Positions 1 through 11,948 of a stretch of DNA of 64,000 nt are shown here, piece by piece. The notes beneath the pieces were generated by a model. It was not told the DNA's origin and ran no database searches. It worked only from the letters and a program-made list of their open reading frames with translations. The translations under genes were made by a program, and so were the position numbers. Positions within the stretch are counted from its first letter, which is position 1. Each line of letters begins with the position of its first letter. This DNA is from Rhizophagus clarus (taxonomy: Eukaryota > Glomeromycota > Glomeromycetes > Glomerales > Glomeraceae): assembly GCA_015698045.1 (NCBI GenBank), contig BLAL01000012.1:1178001-1242000 (forward strand), given 5' to 3'.

Positions 1-229
1 GAATTTAGAATGAATTGAATGAATTGTGGAAAGTATTTAAGAAAAATTTTATTTTATTATTTTTTTTTTTATTAACATGCATATCTCTTTATTATTTAAA
101 GAAATCATAATTACTTTTAAAAATAAATATTTCACCAGTTTATTAATTATTGTCGTATCTACAAAATAAATCACTTTTCTCGTAACTTGTCTTTCATACT
201 TAATAATAGTTATTAAACCTTTAATTCTA

Positions 230-532
230 TTAAATATTTTGAACTGCTTGTACCCATCTTTGATTACCAATATTCTCTTGTTCTTCTACAAAGCTCAATG
301 CTTCACATAATGTTAATTTGTAATCTTTAAATAATTGCATCTTTTGACCATCATTATTCATTAAACTTGTTGCGTTACTTAATACATTGTCAAAAAAAAA
401 AAATAAAATAAAATAAAATAAACGTTTATTTTTGTTACTATTAACAAACATTATTTACCTTTGTTTGGATTAGAAGATGGAATTTGCATCGATTCTTCAT
501 ATGGTAAAATATATCTTTTGACGTTTAACTTT
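230..532 (-). pseudogene. coding-like 3' fragment, unrecognised
   Basis: On the minus strand about 50 codons before the stop at 230 read as a plausible protein tail (…FVEEQENIGNQRW…). About 25 further codon-like triplets lie upstream at 455-532, ending before a GTAAAT that could be a donor site. The two pieces do not join in frame with any good acceptor I can find, and an A/T homopolymer separates them. I read this as the decayed 3' end of a gene or a chance open frame. No family is recognised. Confidence 0.2.
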
Positions 533-589
533 GTGAAAAAAGAAGGATTAATTGTAAATTAATTAAATGCTTACAAAGAAAAAATTGAT

Positions 590-746
590 TTTATCGCCGT
601 TTTCAAAATGTTGATGTTATTTATTTGTGATTAAATATTCAAATACCAATATTCATCCGGTTTTCGTCCATTTTTCGTCCGGTTTTCGAGTTTTTTTTTC
701 TTCTTCCAAACATAACAGCATCAACCATTTTGAAAACAGCGATAAA
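590..746 (+). mobile_element. MITE-like inverted-repeat element, copy 1
   Basis: A 157-bp segment with near-perfect terminal inverted repeats of about 28 bp. The left end begins TTTATCGCCGTTTTCAAAAT and the right end is its reverse complement, ending GCGATAAA. The interior holds a duplicated CGTCCGGTTTTCG-type motif. An inverted second copy with the same interior lies at 4914-5079. No open reading frame or clear target-site duplication is seen, so this is a non-autonomous DNA transposon of unassigned superfamily. Confidence 0.75.
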
Positions 747-2874
747 AAGCCTAAACAAGAAATTTCAGTATCAGTAAATATTCATTATCAATTTCTTTTT
801 TACAAATTGTTCTATCCTTTTAAAATCTTTTCGCCATAAAGGCCACATAAATACTTGTTATTGTTGTAGAATTAAACAAGTAAGAAATATTCATTAGTGT
901 CAATTTTTAAAATCTTTTCAAATAGTTGTTTTGAAATTTCTTTTAGTGTTAAATCTATATTAGATTGATTAGATCGTCCATATCGTAAAGTTTTTTTATG
1001 ATGAAATTTTTAAGTTGTCGTAGTTATAGGTGTTTTTATAACAGGACGACTGGACGAATTATTCAATTGGTTATATTTTGTTATATTTTCATTAATGAAA
1101 GATTCCAAGGGTAAATTTTTCAACATTTTTACATTCTTGTAAATTACTAGTAATTGCAGTGTTCATATTGAAAGTGGAAAATCGAAACTTTTTATGTAAT
1201 TACGTAACTGTTTAATAAAAATCATGTGATTTGTGATGATCACATGATTTACGCAGAATTTTTTGGAGATGGGGTAGTTAATTGTGGTGTGTATTGTATG
1301 TGATGATTTTACCTATCTAAGTAATCCCAAGTACTCACTGCTTCGACATCGAAACTTAATATATCATCGTTTTTATTAATAAACATCGCTATACGTTACA
1401 CAAATATAATAATGATGACTTACACCTACAATTCTTTCAACTGCTATTAACTGAACCAATTGATTAAAAAAAAAAAAAAAAGTAAATGATTAATTAAAAT
1501 TTATAAAAAAAAAATGACATCTGCTTCTTCTATTAAAACCTTTAGAACTTTAGGAATATTTATATTTAAATATTAATGTAAGGTGAAAGTCAGGAAATCT
1601 TTAAAGAAAAATTTCCCTTCCCAAATCTTCCACTAAACACCTGTTACCTAGTTGTAGTCGTTACAAATATTTAGAATATTTGGAAAACGGTTTTTAAGAA
1701 TCGGTTTATAAATTAAAGCAAAAACAATAAAACCATTATTAAAGCATTACGATATTAACGTTTTAATAATAATTATAATTTATTTTGTAGTCTTGAAATC
1801 CGATTTTCATTTTTTACAAAATTAATTGTCGATCACACTAATTCAAAGTGGCGATAAAACGTTCAAGCAAATAAAGATCGTAATTTTTATCGAATCGAGA
1901 GAAGCATGGTGTTCGACCGGAATTACAGTTATTTTCAACCAACACTAAGCTTTTAAACTATACAAACTAATTTTTTTTACGATAATATAAACCCTTCTCA
2001 TTGCCGATCGATTGATTTTTGGTCACATTTATTTATACTACCCAAAATTTACGAATTATAAATTGAACTGAAAGTTTTAAGTTCTAACTTGCACGTGAAA
2101 ACAAAAGAAATTTGCAAACTGACCTTTGCGGACTGCGGTACTTTATTTTTTATTTTCTTCAAACAAAAAAAACTTTCCAAAATTTTCGTTTTTTTTCTTG
2201 TTCGGGAATCGGAATTTCTAAAAAAGGTCGACACATTCAAATCAAACTGAAAAATCTGTTCTATAATTTCAAACCGGTACCAAATAAAACTAGTAGAGAT
2301 CAACATCGGGATATACCTAAGTTGTACTGCATCTGTCACACGGGTCAAGTCACACTATTACGCCGCATTCACATACCAAATCATCTCCAGATATTACATC
2401 CCTACTTTTGGAACGTATCACTACTCATCACTACTTGTACTTCTGAAATAGAAATTATTCTCACGTTAACTATTCAAGGGTAATTGTTATACATGAAGGA
2501 AATTGTCAAGTTAATGTTTATTTGAAGTCAATTTGTCACAAATAAGTTTCTAAGTAAATTGTCGTATAACGTAAAAAAAAAGTAAACTTTCGGAAAAAAT
2601 ATTTTTTTTTTTTACGATGGTGCAACATTGGTGCTACGTCAGTTAAATTTCAATAACAAATAATGTATGACAAAACAAAACTCTTTTGGTACTCCGACAA
2701 GTGGCGCTTACATTAATGGTCATTTAGTTTCAGTTCTTTATGTTAGTACATTCAAATATTAACGATCTAAAGAGATAATTTCGAAGTGATTAAACTTTAC
2801 ACGACAGAGATAAATAAGAGATCGGAAATAACTTGTCCTATCTTATTTGAAATTCGGAGTTATTTATATCTTTT
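747..2874. other. gene-free AT-rich stretch
   Basis: I see no credible gene here. Opposing open frames around 2049-2483 lack introns, motifs and recognisable composition. A small perfect inverted repeat (11-bp arms 1220-1230 and 1239-1249, AATCATGTGAT) and several A/T homopolymers are the only structure noted. Confidence 0.5.
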
Positions 2875-3010
2875 CTTATTTTTTTTTTTGTAAAACAAGG
2901 AATAGTTTTTAAAATAAGAAATATTTTTTTCTTATTTTTTTTTTTTGTAGAACAAGAAATAGTTTTTAAAATAAGGAATGTTTTTTTTTTTTTTTTTTTA
3001 GAACAAGGAT
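2875..3010. repeat. 56-bp tandem repeat, about 2.4 copies
   Basis: The unit begins CTTATTTTTT, continues through AACAAGGAATAG and AAAATAAG, and starts at 2875 and 2931. A partial third copy ends near 3010. Units differ by a few substitutions and T-run length. It explains the minus-strand Lys/Ile-rich open frame here, which is not a gene. Confidence 0.7.
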
Positions 3011-3466
3011 ATTTTTGTATATTTATCATATTTATGGAAAAGAAGCCAGGAAAAAAAAGTTCTCTTTTTTTTTTTTTAAAGAAACAATTTGACTTAAAAT
3101 TAACAATATTATAAATAAGTCAAATAAAATTAATTATATCCATGTTATTTTGGTAAATCTTAAATAAGTTATATGCCAAATAAAGAAAAATAAAATCATT
3201 TCTAAGATTATATACATTATTGTTTGTTGTGCAATTGTTCTTTGACAAATCTAACCATTCTCGTTAGCTGGATCAACAATAATAAAAACATCAATATTTT
3301 CTACACAAATAGGGATTACGCCAAGAAAAAACCAAGCCATTAAAATTTTGCATGCAATCTTCTTTTTCTTGTAATTACATGTAAATATTAATTTGAGTTA
3401 CAATAATATACTCGAAATAATCAATCCACATATGCAAAATTCCCCTGGTGACATATTTTTTTTTCT

Positions 3467-3475
3467 TATAAAAAG
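3467..3475 (+). promoter_or_regulatory. probable TATA box of the secreted ML-like gene
   Basis: TATAAAAAG lies about 115 bp before the ATG at 3590, just after a T-run, at a spacing that suits a transcript with a short 5' leader. It is placed by pattern and position only. Confidence 0.45.
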
Positions 3476-3589
3476 GCAGGGATTCTAACTCACTCTGATA
3501 TTAACAAGAAATTGTTATCTAAACATTTTGGTCTCAATTTACTTGCAAAATATTTTTAAATCACATATAATTCATTTATAAAAGAAATC

Positions 3590-4213
3590 ATGAAGCAAAC
3601 CCTTAGTTTGTCAGTCCTCTTATTGGCCACGCTCTCAATGGTCAACGCAGTTCCACTTAATAAAAGGGACACCACATTTGCCCCATGTCCTCCAACTGTT
3701 GGTGCTACTGGCACATTTAACGACGTAACAGTTAACCCTGATCCTCCAGTTCCTGGACAAGACGCTACTTTTACTGTTACCGGATCATTCGTAGTTCCCG
3801 GAGGTGCCCAATTGATCTTTCAAGCTCTCGACGCTAATAATAATCCAACGACGGACGCACCCGTTGCAGTTGATGCTTGTACTAATGGAATTACATGCCC
3901 AACTGATGGTACTACTCCCTTCACCATAACAGCACCAGCTGCTATACCTGCTGACGCAAGCGCTCTTACAGTTTCCCTTGCTGATGTATCTAATCCAAAT
4001 GCTCCAGTCATATTGGGCTGTTCCTTTGCTCCTATTCAAGCTCCTGCTCAAGATCCTACTCAAGATCCTACTCAACCTCCTGCTCAAGATCCTGCTCAAG
4101 ATCCTGCTCAAGATCCTGCTCAAGATCCTGGTCAAGATCCTGGTCAAGATCCTGGTCAAGACCCCGGTCAAAATCCTCCCCAAGATCCTACTCAAAACCC
4201 CCCTCCTCAATAA
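3590..4213 (+). CDS. secreted ML-like (MD-2-related lipid-recognition) protein with a QDP-repeat tail
   Basis: This single-exon gene of 207 aa opens with a strong signal peptide (residues 1-20, hydrophobic core LSVLLLATL, ending VNA). A Kex2-type KR site follows at about 25-26, so the mature protein probably starts near DTTFAPCP. Residues 27-150 resemble the ML-like secreted proteins common in Rhizophagus: an early Cys-Pro, a VTVNPDPPVPGQD strand with the PPxPGQD motif, a central CTNGITC pair and a late GCSFAP cysteine. ML domains bind lipids, so a role in lipid binding outside the cell or in the secretory route is inferred. The last 55 residues are a low-complexity tail of AQDP/GQDP/TQDP tetrapeptides encoded by a 12-bp tandem repeat, which is unusual for the family and likely disordered. 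A TATA box lies at 3467. The fold call is moderately sure; secretion is well supported. Confidence 0.85.
   Translation: MKQTLSLSVLLLATLSMVNAVPLNKRDTTFAPCPPTVGATGTFNDVTVNPDPPVPGQDATFTVTGSFVVPGGAQLIFQALDANNNPTTDAPVAVDACTNGITCPTDGTTPFTITAPAAIPADASALTVSLADVSNPNAPVILGCSFAPIQAPAQDPTQDPTQPPAQDPAQDPAQDPAQDPGQDPGQDPGQDPGQNPPQDPTQNPPPQ
4046..4200 (+). repeat. in-frame 12-bp minisatellite encoding xQDP
   Basis: About a dozen copies of GCTCAAGATCCT-like units lie inside the 3' end of the secreted gene. The first codon varies between Ala, Thr and Gly (GCT, ACT, GGT). Copies with the same first codon are clustered (four Ala units, then four Gly units), which suggests recent slippage or unequal exchange. 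Every unit is a multiple of three, so expansion keeps the frame. Confidence 0.85.
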
Positions 4214-4913
4214 AAGAATAATTGTTATATATACTTAAAACCGATTTTATTATTTTTTTTCTCTTAAAATTATAAAAATTTTGTATTAATTGTAATGTAT
4301 TTTTTGATCTTATTATTAACGTTTAGATAATTAATACGTAATAATTTCTAATATGATAGAATAATAAATAAAACTTAATCAAACTTTTTAAATTTATTTA
4401 AACAAAACTTTATCATTATAAATTTATTTAATAAACTTTTTTAAATGTGCATTTCACCTCCGAAGAAATTTCATGTCACATGAAAATTTTAAAACTATCT
4501 AATGTCATGGTTATAATTATTCCCAATTTATTTTTTATTTGTATTATAATCGTATGTTGTTGAACAGGGCGTCAAAGTATCGGCCGATAACCGTACTCAT
4601 TCAATAACATTATTATTTATTACACGGGAATGCAGCATATCAGCGTTTTCTTAGTCAATAATTGTTTTCGAACAAATAATAACTTTGTGGAGACGGGAAT
4701 GATATTTTTTTTGTATTCATACACGTAAGTAAAAATAGAGATCTTAATAAACTAAAAAAAGAGTCGATAGGTGAAACCGATTTTGGAAATCGTTTGACCC
4801 GATTAATTGATTTTCGACTTACATATTAGACCCTGTTTCAAAAAGTCAAAAGTGTTGTTTGAGACATGACTCTTTTCAAGAATAACCACGTGATTTTTTT
4901 TCAGCTCTAGAAA
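4214..4913. other. intergenic, no gene seen
   Basis: This is AT-rich sequence after the secreted gene. AATAAATAAAA near 4364-4374 could serve as its polyadenylation signal. Nothing else is recognised up to the inverted-repeat element at 4914. Confidence 0.4.
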
Positions 4914-5079
4914 TTTATCGCTGTTTTCAAAATGGTTGATGCTTATGTTTGGAAGAAAAGAAAAAAAAAAAAGAAACCTGAAAACCGGACGAAAATTGGG
5001 CGAAAACCGAACGAATATTGGTATTCGAAATATTTAATTATAAATAAATAATATTAACCATTTTGAAAACGGCGATAAA
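4914..5079 (-). mobile_element. MITE-like inverted-repeat element, copy 2
   Basis: This 166-bp copy belongs to the same family as the element at 590-746, inserted in the opposite orientation. Termini are TTTATCGCTGTTTTC and its complement ending GGCGATAAA. The interior, read on the minus strand, matches copy 1 (AATACCAATATTC, then GGTTTTCG motifs) with scattered substitutions and small indels. Confidence 0.75.
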
Positions 5080-6785
5080 TGTGTTTCATGTAAGGCGATA
5101 CAACATTAAAAAAATTTGATACTCGTTTCATGGACTCAAAATTTTGAGATCGGCGGTATTTTTTATTTAAAATTTTTAAGTCCTAAAATCTAAAAATATT
5201 TTAAAATTTTTATTTTTACCTGCTAATTATTAATATTAACATATAAATTTTTTTCTATAAATTTTCACAAACTAGGTATATTTATTAGCTACCCGCATTA
5301 TGTTTCATAGACGACCTGCCGTAACGGTAATGTATCGGTACATGGAGTACCAGCGGTATTTAAAACAAGAATTTTCATTTAAAAAAAATTCATGAGAAAC
5401 ATTTACGATATTTTTCAAAAGAAACCAGAGTATTATTTATAACGAAATTCCTAAAGGAAATACGGAATGCATATTAATTGTAAAATATTTTTATTAAGAT
5501 CATAAGGAACTTTGTTATGTACTTATTGTCGTATTCTTTAATTATTTCTTCTTTATATTTCTTTTTATTTTTAAAATTCAGACAATTCCATTAAATAGTT
5601 TGAATAATTCTTTTGTTATTAACCCTAATAATCTGTGCGATTGACATTTAATTCAATTTATTTGTACTCAAGATGAAAGGACTTTTGTGAAAGACATCCT
5701 TGTCATCAAGAGTTTCATAGATAAATGTATGAATTTCTTAACAGCACAAGATTCCAATACAAACATTGAATAATTGTTAATTACGTTTAGTAACGCTTTC
5801 TCTTTTCAATTTTTTTTTTTTTTTTTGTAAAAATTTTCAAGGATTTTATGAATAAAATTATTTCACATCATATTGACTGTAAGACATTGAATAAAGTGCT
5901 TCTTCGAACTAAGGAATATATGGATATTTAGTTTACGGTAAAATCTAAACTACAAAAATTTAAAATATTTCGAACTGACTGTCGTTCACCTTAAGGAAAA
6001 GCTACCCTTCAATCCTTCATGTATGAATAAAAAGAAGTTAGCGAGCCAAATAAAATATTTTCATTTCTAGGGTAAATCCATTGCAAGGGTAAATCCATTG
6101 CAAGGGTAGACCCCATGTAATAATTACATTTTTGCCACAACTATCGCAGTTGCTCAAAATTCACTATTTGCTTGGTTTGTTAATGAAACCACTTTATAAA
6201 AAGAATATTGCCAAGACAATTTAAATAAATAATTAGAAAATTAGAAAACCAATAAAATTAATTCTTTCTAAAATTAGCTACGCCACAAAATTTTAATTTT
6301 ACCAATTAACTCATACAAATAAACAAAACCCCTTAAAATCACATTGCGGACGCAACAAGTTTCCTATTAAAACTGCGCCTTCATCCACTCCTAAACAATT
6401 ATTTGATTATTAAGTTCCATTTAATCTGGATAGAATATCCGCATTCTATAATTCCAAAGGATTGATTCGTTAATAAATCCGGATGATGATATACAGCGAA
6501 TGATTATTTATTTTTTTTTTTTTCGAAGTTTTACCGCTTTCAAACTTTAAGCCTTAAATTTATAATTTCTCACGTAATAAATATTTCATGGTATATGGAT
6601 TTTTTACCAGTTTAACATGATTTTCACGCATGATTAGGATGATTATATCCATCATATCGTTTGCAAAAAAAAAAAAAAAAAATTATTCATAAAATGTGTA
6701 AAAAAAAAAAATAAAATAAAGTATCATAATTTATCATTATGAATGATAAAATTAGAAGTATAAAATAGTTTTTTTAATTGTTGAT
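5080..6785. other. gene-free stretch with a 17-bp tandem repeat
   Basis: No coding region is supported. Two exact tandem copies of GGGTAAATCCATTGCAA sit at 6070-6103, followed by a partial third (GGGTAGACC). Several long T or A runs occur (5811-5826, 6663-6681). Confidence 0.5.
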
Positions 6786-7265
6786 TAGAGTTCTGCTCGA
6801 TACGAGTTAACCCGTGCTATGCGACCCGACCCGACTTAAAAGCTCGATCGAGTTTATGTAATAACTTTTATGACTCGGTGACTCGCATGACCAGACCCGG
6901 TTGACCCGAGTTATTTATTATAATTTATTAGTAATCGTTCAATGTGTTTTTTCCTTATAGCTGATTTCATAATGTAGGGACACATCCATTTTTATTTACA
7001 TTCGGCAAAACCCGGTAAAACTCAGAATAAGGTAAAACTCATATCATTAGATTCGGAGCACTAATCCGAGTATATAGCGGTATAGTCTTTATTTCATTTT
7101 AATCTCTACCTAGCTTTACCGAGTTTCTCTCGGCAAGAAATGTGCCTCGTACATTATGAAATCAGCTGTAAAAATTCGGGTTTAGACCCGGGATATCGGG
7201 TCAAATCATACTCGGGTCGGGTGTATCTTCAAAACCTGGCCCGACATGATCCAGTAGGAGCACTA
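6786..7265. mobile_element. possible hAT-like inverted-repeat element carrying a nested element
   Basis: The ends share an imperfect inverted repeat (TAGAGTTCTGCTCGATAC at left; TAGTGCTCCTACTGGATC read inward from the right). Both flanks are rich in CGACCCGAC/ACCCGGG motifs in a generally AT-rich area. I find no target-site duplication, so the boundaries are tentative. A second, better-defined inverted-repeat element sits inside at 6955-7171. Confidence 0.4.
6955..7171. mobile_element. nested MITE-like element, 217 bp
   Basis: Terminal inverted repeats of about 28 bp: the left begins TTATAGCTGATTTCATAATG and the right, inverted, begins TTACAGCTGATTTCATAATG. Both continue to a G-rich stretch and CACA. 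The interior contains GGTAAAACTC and its inverse, giving further self-complementarity. It interrupts the outer CCCGAC-rich element, so it is the younger insertion. Confidence 0.65.
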
Positions 7266-7861
7266 AAATAGATTTTCTGTAAATATTTTTTCATTCTTAA
7301 TTACTTTTTATGTTTCACAAATACAAATTTAATTAGATAGTCTACTTTAGTGCTGTAATATTTGGTCTTGAAACGATAAATATCATAATAACATAAATCT
7401 TTTAATGTTATTTTGAAATAATAACATTTGTTTCAATATAGCTCCCTTTCCGTTTATGATTCCCGGCTATCTCTGCATAAATATATTCCAGCAACGATTT
7501 TTATCGATTGGCCGTTTTAATCGACTAGCGCTAATCTGTTTCCATTTTTTTGAACTTTGTACTTTAAAGCTTTCTTTTTTTTATTTATAAACAGTCTTAT
7601 ATATAGGAAATATAAATGTTTTCTGTTAACATCACTGATTAGGTATTAATAATTTCGTCAAATTTGATTGGTTAATATACAAAATTTGTATTTATGTGGT
7701 ATTTTATAAGATTACCGTATCTATTTCTGCTCTAATATTATCATGATTTTATACAGTACACCCAGAATATTCGCAGGAATAATTGGAAAGTGTGTATAAT
7801 TAAATAAATATCATAAAATTGTTATTATTTATTTTAAACTCTAGTTGTGATTGAAGTCAGA
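7266..7861. other. intergenic, nothing recognised
   Basis: AT-rich sequence between the nested repeat element and the dead F-box copy. I see no open frame or repeat worth naming. Confidence 0.4.
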
Positions 7862-9197
7862 TCACGATTTTTCGAAGTTCACAAGCTGTTGATAATTCCC
7901 TAAGTAGTTGGTATTTCCAAGATGTTATAGTGCATTTTTTAATTACTCCTTCTGATTTATATATTTATATCAAATCAGAAAATTCTTCTATATTTTCGTT
8001 ATCTCTAAGTTTTAATTTTAGCAACAAAGATTTTCTCCCTTTCCAATTATCTAAAATGATTTTAAGAATTCTAAACTAGTAGGTGAAATATTATTATTAC
8101 AAAATTTAAATTCAACCAAATTATTGGGTGATAATTTAGTTAATATAACAAAATATGTTATCCCAAAAGTTTACAATAGTATTTGCCTCGTTATCTACCT
8201 TCCATATTTTTTCATAAGTACGAATATTTAACTTAATTAAACTTTGACAATTAATTAATAATTTTTCTAATTTTGAAATATTGTCATTAAAAATCACTAA
8301 TTTAGATTTGGACAATTATGATAAATAGCCTGAAGAATTCTCTTATTATTAATCTCATTATCAAGATAAGTATAATCAATTTTTATTTCAATAAGTGAAC
8401 CACTTGTATTTTTAATTAAACTTGTTAAAGATTTAACTGAAACACGATTAGCTTTTAAAATTTGTAGGAAAGGTAGCGATAGGTCTTTTAAGCAATCCCA
8501 ATCACAATGGCGATCACAAACCAACTTAAATACATAAGAGATGGAATCTTTATAGCAGCCTGATTAGTTACCTTAAGATATTGTATGGTATTTGGTCGTT
8601 TTATTAATGAATCTCCAAGAAATTTGTAAAATGATTGTCTTCAATAACAAGTTCTAATTCTTTAATTTGTTTTGCTAATTTTTATTAATTATCTACTTTC
8701 GTATTAAAACTAAGAAATACTATTCTTTCAAAACAATTTTGTGCTCCAGGTAAAAGTTGTATTTGATAATAAAAGTAACTGGGTATATTAAAATGTGTAA
8801 ATTTTGTATCTTCATTAATAAGAATTTTGAATATCTCCTTTTGAACGTCCGGTATTTCTTTAATAATAATTTTGTATATTTCCGTTAAATTTAAATGTTT
8901 ACAAAACTAATATAATTGAATAATGGTTTTTTATATGATTCTTTTAAAAAACCAAGGTATTGACTTAAATTATTTCTTGATTCATTTGTTGAATATAAAT
9001 TAATCATTTTTAATAGTAATTCCCTCTTTCGTATTTCACAAATACTCTTTAAGAATTTCCATGGGTCTTTCCATAAAATTGGAACAACTATTTCACATCA
9101 TGTTTTATCAACTAAAAGACACGAATATATGGTCTTTTTATCGTCTTTTAATTCTTGCAATATTAAATAAAAGGATATCTGTGTATAATTTGGGCAT
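7862..9197 (-). pseudogene. F-box/LRR-like pseudogene
   Basis: The start at 9197-9195 (MPKL…TDIL) aligns with the intact F-box paralogues, but a one-base insertion in a T-run shifts the frame within the first 15 codons. The F-box core then reads LKDDKKTIYSCL, VDKT, a TGA where paralogues have Trp, then CEIVVPILWKDPW. The only long open piece is 8297-8524 (…LPFLQILKANRVSVKSL…), matching the LRR-like middle of the intact copies. The C-terminal GRKSLLLKL and the EGVIKK signature are still legible near 7940-8060, among stops. Intact relatives are about 1.43 kb, so this copy is nearly full length but cannot make the protein. Confidence 0.8.
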
Positions 9198-11387
9198 ATT
9201 TTTTTTTTTTCTTTAAGGGGGGGGATAAAAAACATTACGGAAGATCAATAAATAATGTCATCATTTTGTCATGTGGAAACGAACGATCAGCCAAACCGTA
9301 AAGTTGGTTTATATCGTATCTAAAAGAAATTATTTAAAAGTTGATTGACCAACTTAAGTGACTATTTTATTCGCTTTAGATATCTTCGTTTCTCGTTTCT
9401 AAACTATTCAAGCTTATTCATGGCAAACTTTGAAGATTCAGATAATAGAACCACTTATTAAGGTAGATTCTTTCGATTTTTTTATTATTTTTTTTTTATA
9501 TTGCTTTTTTTGCTTTGAATAATTAACAGATTTTTTTATTATTATTTCCTCTCATTTTCTATTAGTCACTTTTCGTTCCATTACATTTTTCTTTTTTGCT
9601 TTTTCTTTACGTTTTTTTGTTGTTAAAGGACATTCTACTGTTATGCATTAGTAGATGATGTCTGATGGTAACCCGAGGAAAAAAAAAAAAAAGATTACTG
9701 CGCCATACGATCCGATGATGATCGTAAAAATTGATTAATTCACTTATTCAGAATTTGATACTTGTTACAACCTTTTACTAAAAGATAATTACTTTATTTT
9801 TACATACAATATATAAGCATCATATGGGCGGGTTTGGTTCATACGCAATATCACATGTTATTGCTAAGCCACCCTAATTAAAATCGGTCAAAATAATCCT
9901 TCACTATGGTAGAATAAAGATAAAAAGTGTTGAAGAAGCAAATTTTAGCTTCTTTCAATGTTTATCTCTAAAAATATTTTGTACATAGGAAGCTACAAAA
10001 GAAGTTAGAACAAAATTTATTTAAAAAAAAAAACGACAGAAAAGAAAGAAATAGAAATAAAAAAAAAAACAGCTAAAAAAATAACTATTTACTATAACTA
10101 TTATTATCACACGGTCCTATAGGATCATGCTGATGTCGTTTAAACTATATTTTTAATAAATTGTTAATAATAATATTATTGTACAATATTGAGCGGTAAT
10201 AGTTTATTTGCGTACGATATTGAACGGTGATAATTTATTTGCATACAATATTATAATGCATCGAAATTTCAGTATTTATCGATATCAATCATATCATTAA
10301 TTAGACTTTTGATAAACTTTATATGGCTGACAGAGAGCATAATCTGCATTAGCCGTACGATAATATAAATACAACACCGTACAATATCCATGAAATATAA
10401 CTTATGAAATGACTTACCAGTGTTGTTAACTATGTTAGATGGGTTGAGGACTTTATATTAAGTTTTTCTATTTTAACGTGAGCTCATGAAGTAAAATCAA
10501 AAAAAAAATTTTTAATTGCAAATTCACCTGATATGAAATCCTTACCAAGTAAAAACGTCTATAATTGCGGTGAACCACACTCGCCTAAAAAACTATTAAA
10601 AAAATGTGTAAAAAAATCAGTTTTATGATAAGAAACCGTTAAAAAATGTGGATAAAAATGTGGATAAAAAAAAAACAATTAAAAATAAATTAAAAAATTG
10701 TGTTGTATAAAAAAAACAATTAAAAAAAAAAAAAAAAAGATTCAATAGTGAGAAACGATAAAATCGGTTTTTAAAAAAGGTAAAAAGGAATAATCGTGAT
10801 TTCATAAAAAAAATCGAAATAATTCGGGTCAAACTGATGGGTCACATGAATTGATCCTTTGAGGTCCAACATTAACTCCAATCAGATTTTATTTGTTTCA
10901 ACATCAATTATTCTGGATAGAATAAAATGGTTGTCAATTACGCATAGAACATGCAGAGTCAAAAATATTGACCTGCTGATGTCTTCGTGATGTTAATAAG
11001 CCTTTGCATTGGTAGCCAGGATTCGTAATAGCCTCGAGTTAAGGCACGGATATTACTAATAAAATATTTGCATAATACATCGTTTACATCATCACCAACA
11101 TATTTCTTATCTTAACCGTATTTTCTCTTTTTCTCTTTTTATCTACGACGAAAGATAGTGAAGCAAACAGCAATCTCCATATATTAGTGCATAGTGCATA
11201 CCGTGTTCTTTAAAAATGATTAAAATGGGCGTTTTTTACGATCCAACCCGTTATGATATTCTGATAATGGACATCAATGCGCAAGATCTTCGCAAAGTGA
11301 TTTCAGAAAACTTAAAGTAAAAATACCTCTCGGACTCACGAAGGCAAATGTAAAAGGAATTATCCATAGTCAATACTTACGACGTTT
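9198..11387. other. gene-free stretch with a short tandem repeat
   Basis: No gene is supported. A tandem repeat of about 31 bp (TACAATATTGAGCGGTAATA…) occurs twice at 10182-10243, with a partial third copy to 10258. Long A-runs at 10021-10085 and 10666-10738 produce spurious Phe/Lys-rich frames. A 34-codon frame at 11216 is too short to call. Confidence 0.45.
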
Positions 11388-11680
11388 TTGCACTGCGACT
11401 GTCAGCATCAAGGAAAAGATCAAATTTATGCATTTTATTGTCGGTACGGTTCACCAATGACGTACCTCTTCGAGGATGCATTCGGCTTATCTATTTCTAC
11501 AAAGATTAACTTACTTCTGCAAGAATTAATAATGAAGATGCATCAGTTAATAAGTTATGATATCAACATAAATTCGCACTTCAGCAAATGAATATACTCG
11601 GAAAAGAATTCTTATTTAATTCAAAAGCAAAATTAGTCGATAAGCTCTATAATAATAGTTTTACGCTGGAGTTCCACTAA
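11388..11680 (+). pseudogene. coding-like remnant, unrecognised
   Basis: An open stretch (…CRYGSPMTYLFEDAFGL…) reads on with one frame change near 11578 into ALQQMNILGKEFLFNSKAKL and stops at 11680. Composition is protein-like rather than low complexity, and the two frames join at a plausible one-base shift. There is no start context, no intron signal and no recognised family. It is probably the end of a decayed gene. Confidence 0.3.
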
Positions 11681-11948
11681 GTTTAGGAGGTAAATAAACT
11701 AATAAAGTCAAATATACGTATAGCCCTTATAAAGCTAAACAACCAAGGCGTTAAGATTAACCAAAACACCACAAATTCCTGCAAAGCCACAGTAAGCTGA
11801 CCAAACTATGATACAAAAATATGACATTTTTAATTGAATTTAGAACTTTCAAATAAGTTTTGCCGCTTTCTTAAAAATTTAACAATCACAAAAGTTATGT
11901 TGAAACAAAATGCTCGTAATGTAGACTTGTATATTTTTAAATAAATTT

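Noticed and set aside
2049..2483. Opposing open frames on both strands
   Set aside because: No motif, no splice signals, and overlapping antisense frames of similar length; best explained by chance in AT-rich sequence.
3785..4238. Minus- and plus-strand frames across the secreted gene (Arg/Ile/Leu- and Lys/Leu-rich repeats)
   Set aside because: They are other-frame readings of the 12-bp QDP minisatellite.
10623..10832. Phe-rich minus-strand frame
   Set aside because: It is a translation of A/T homopolymers.
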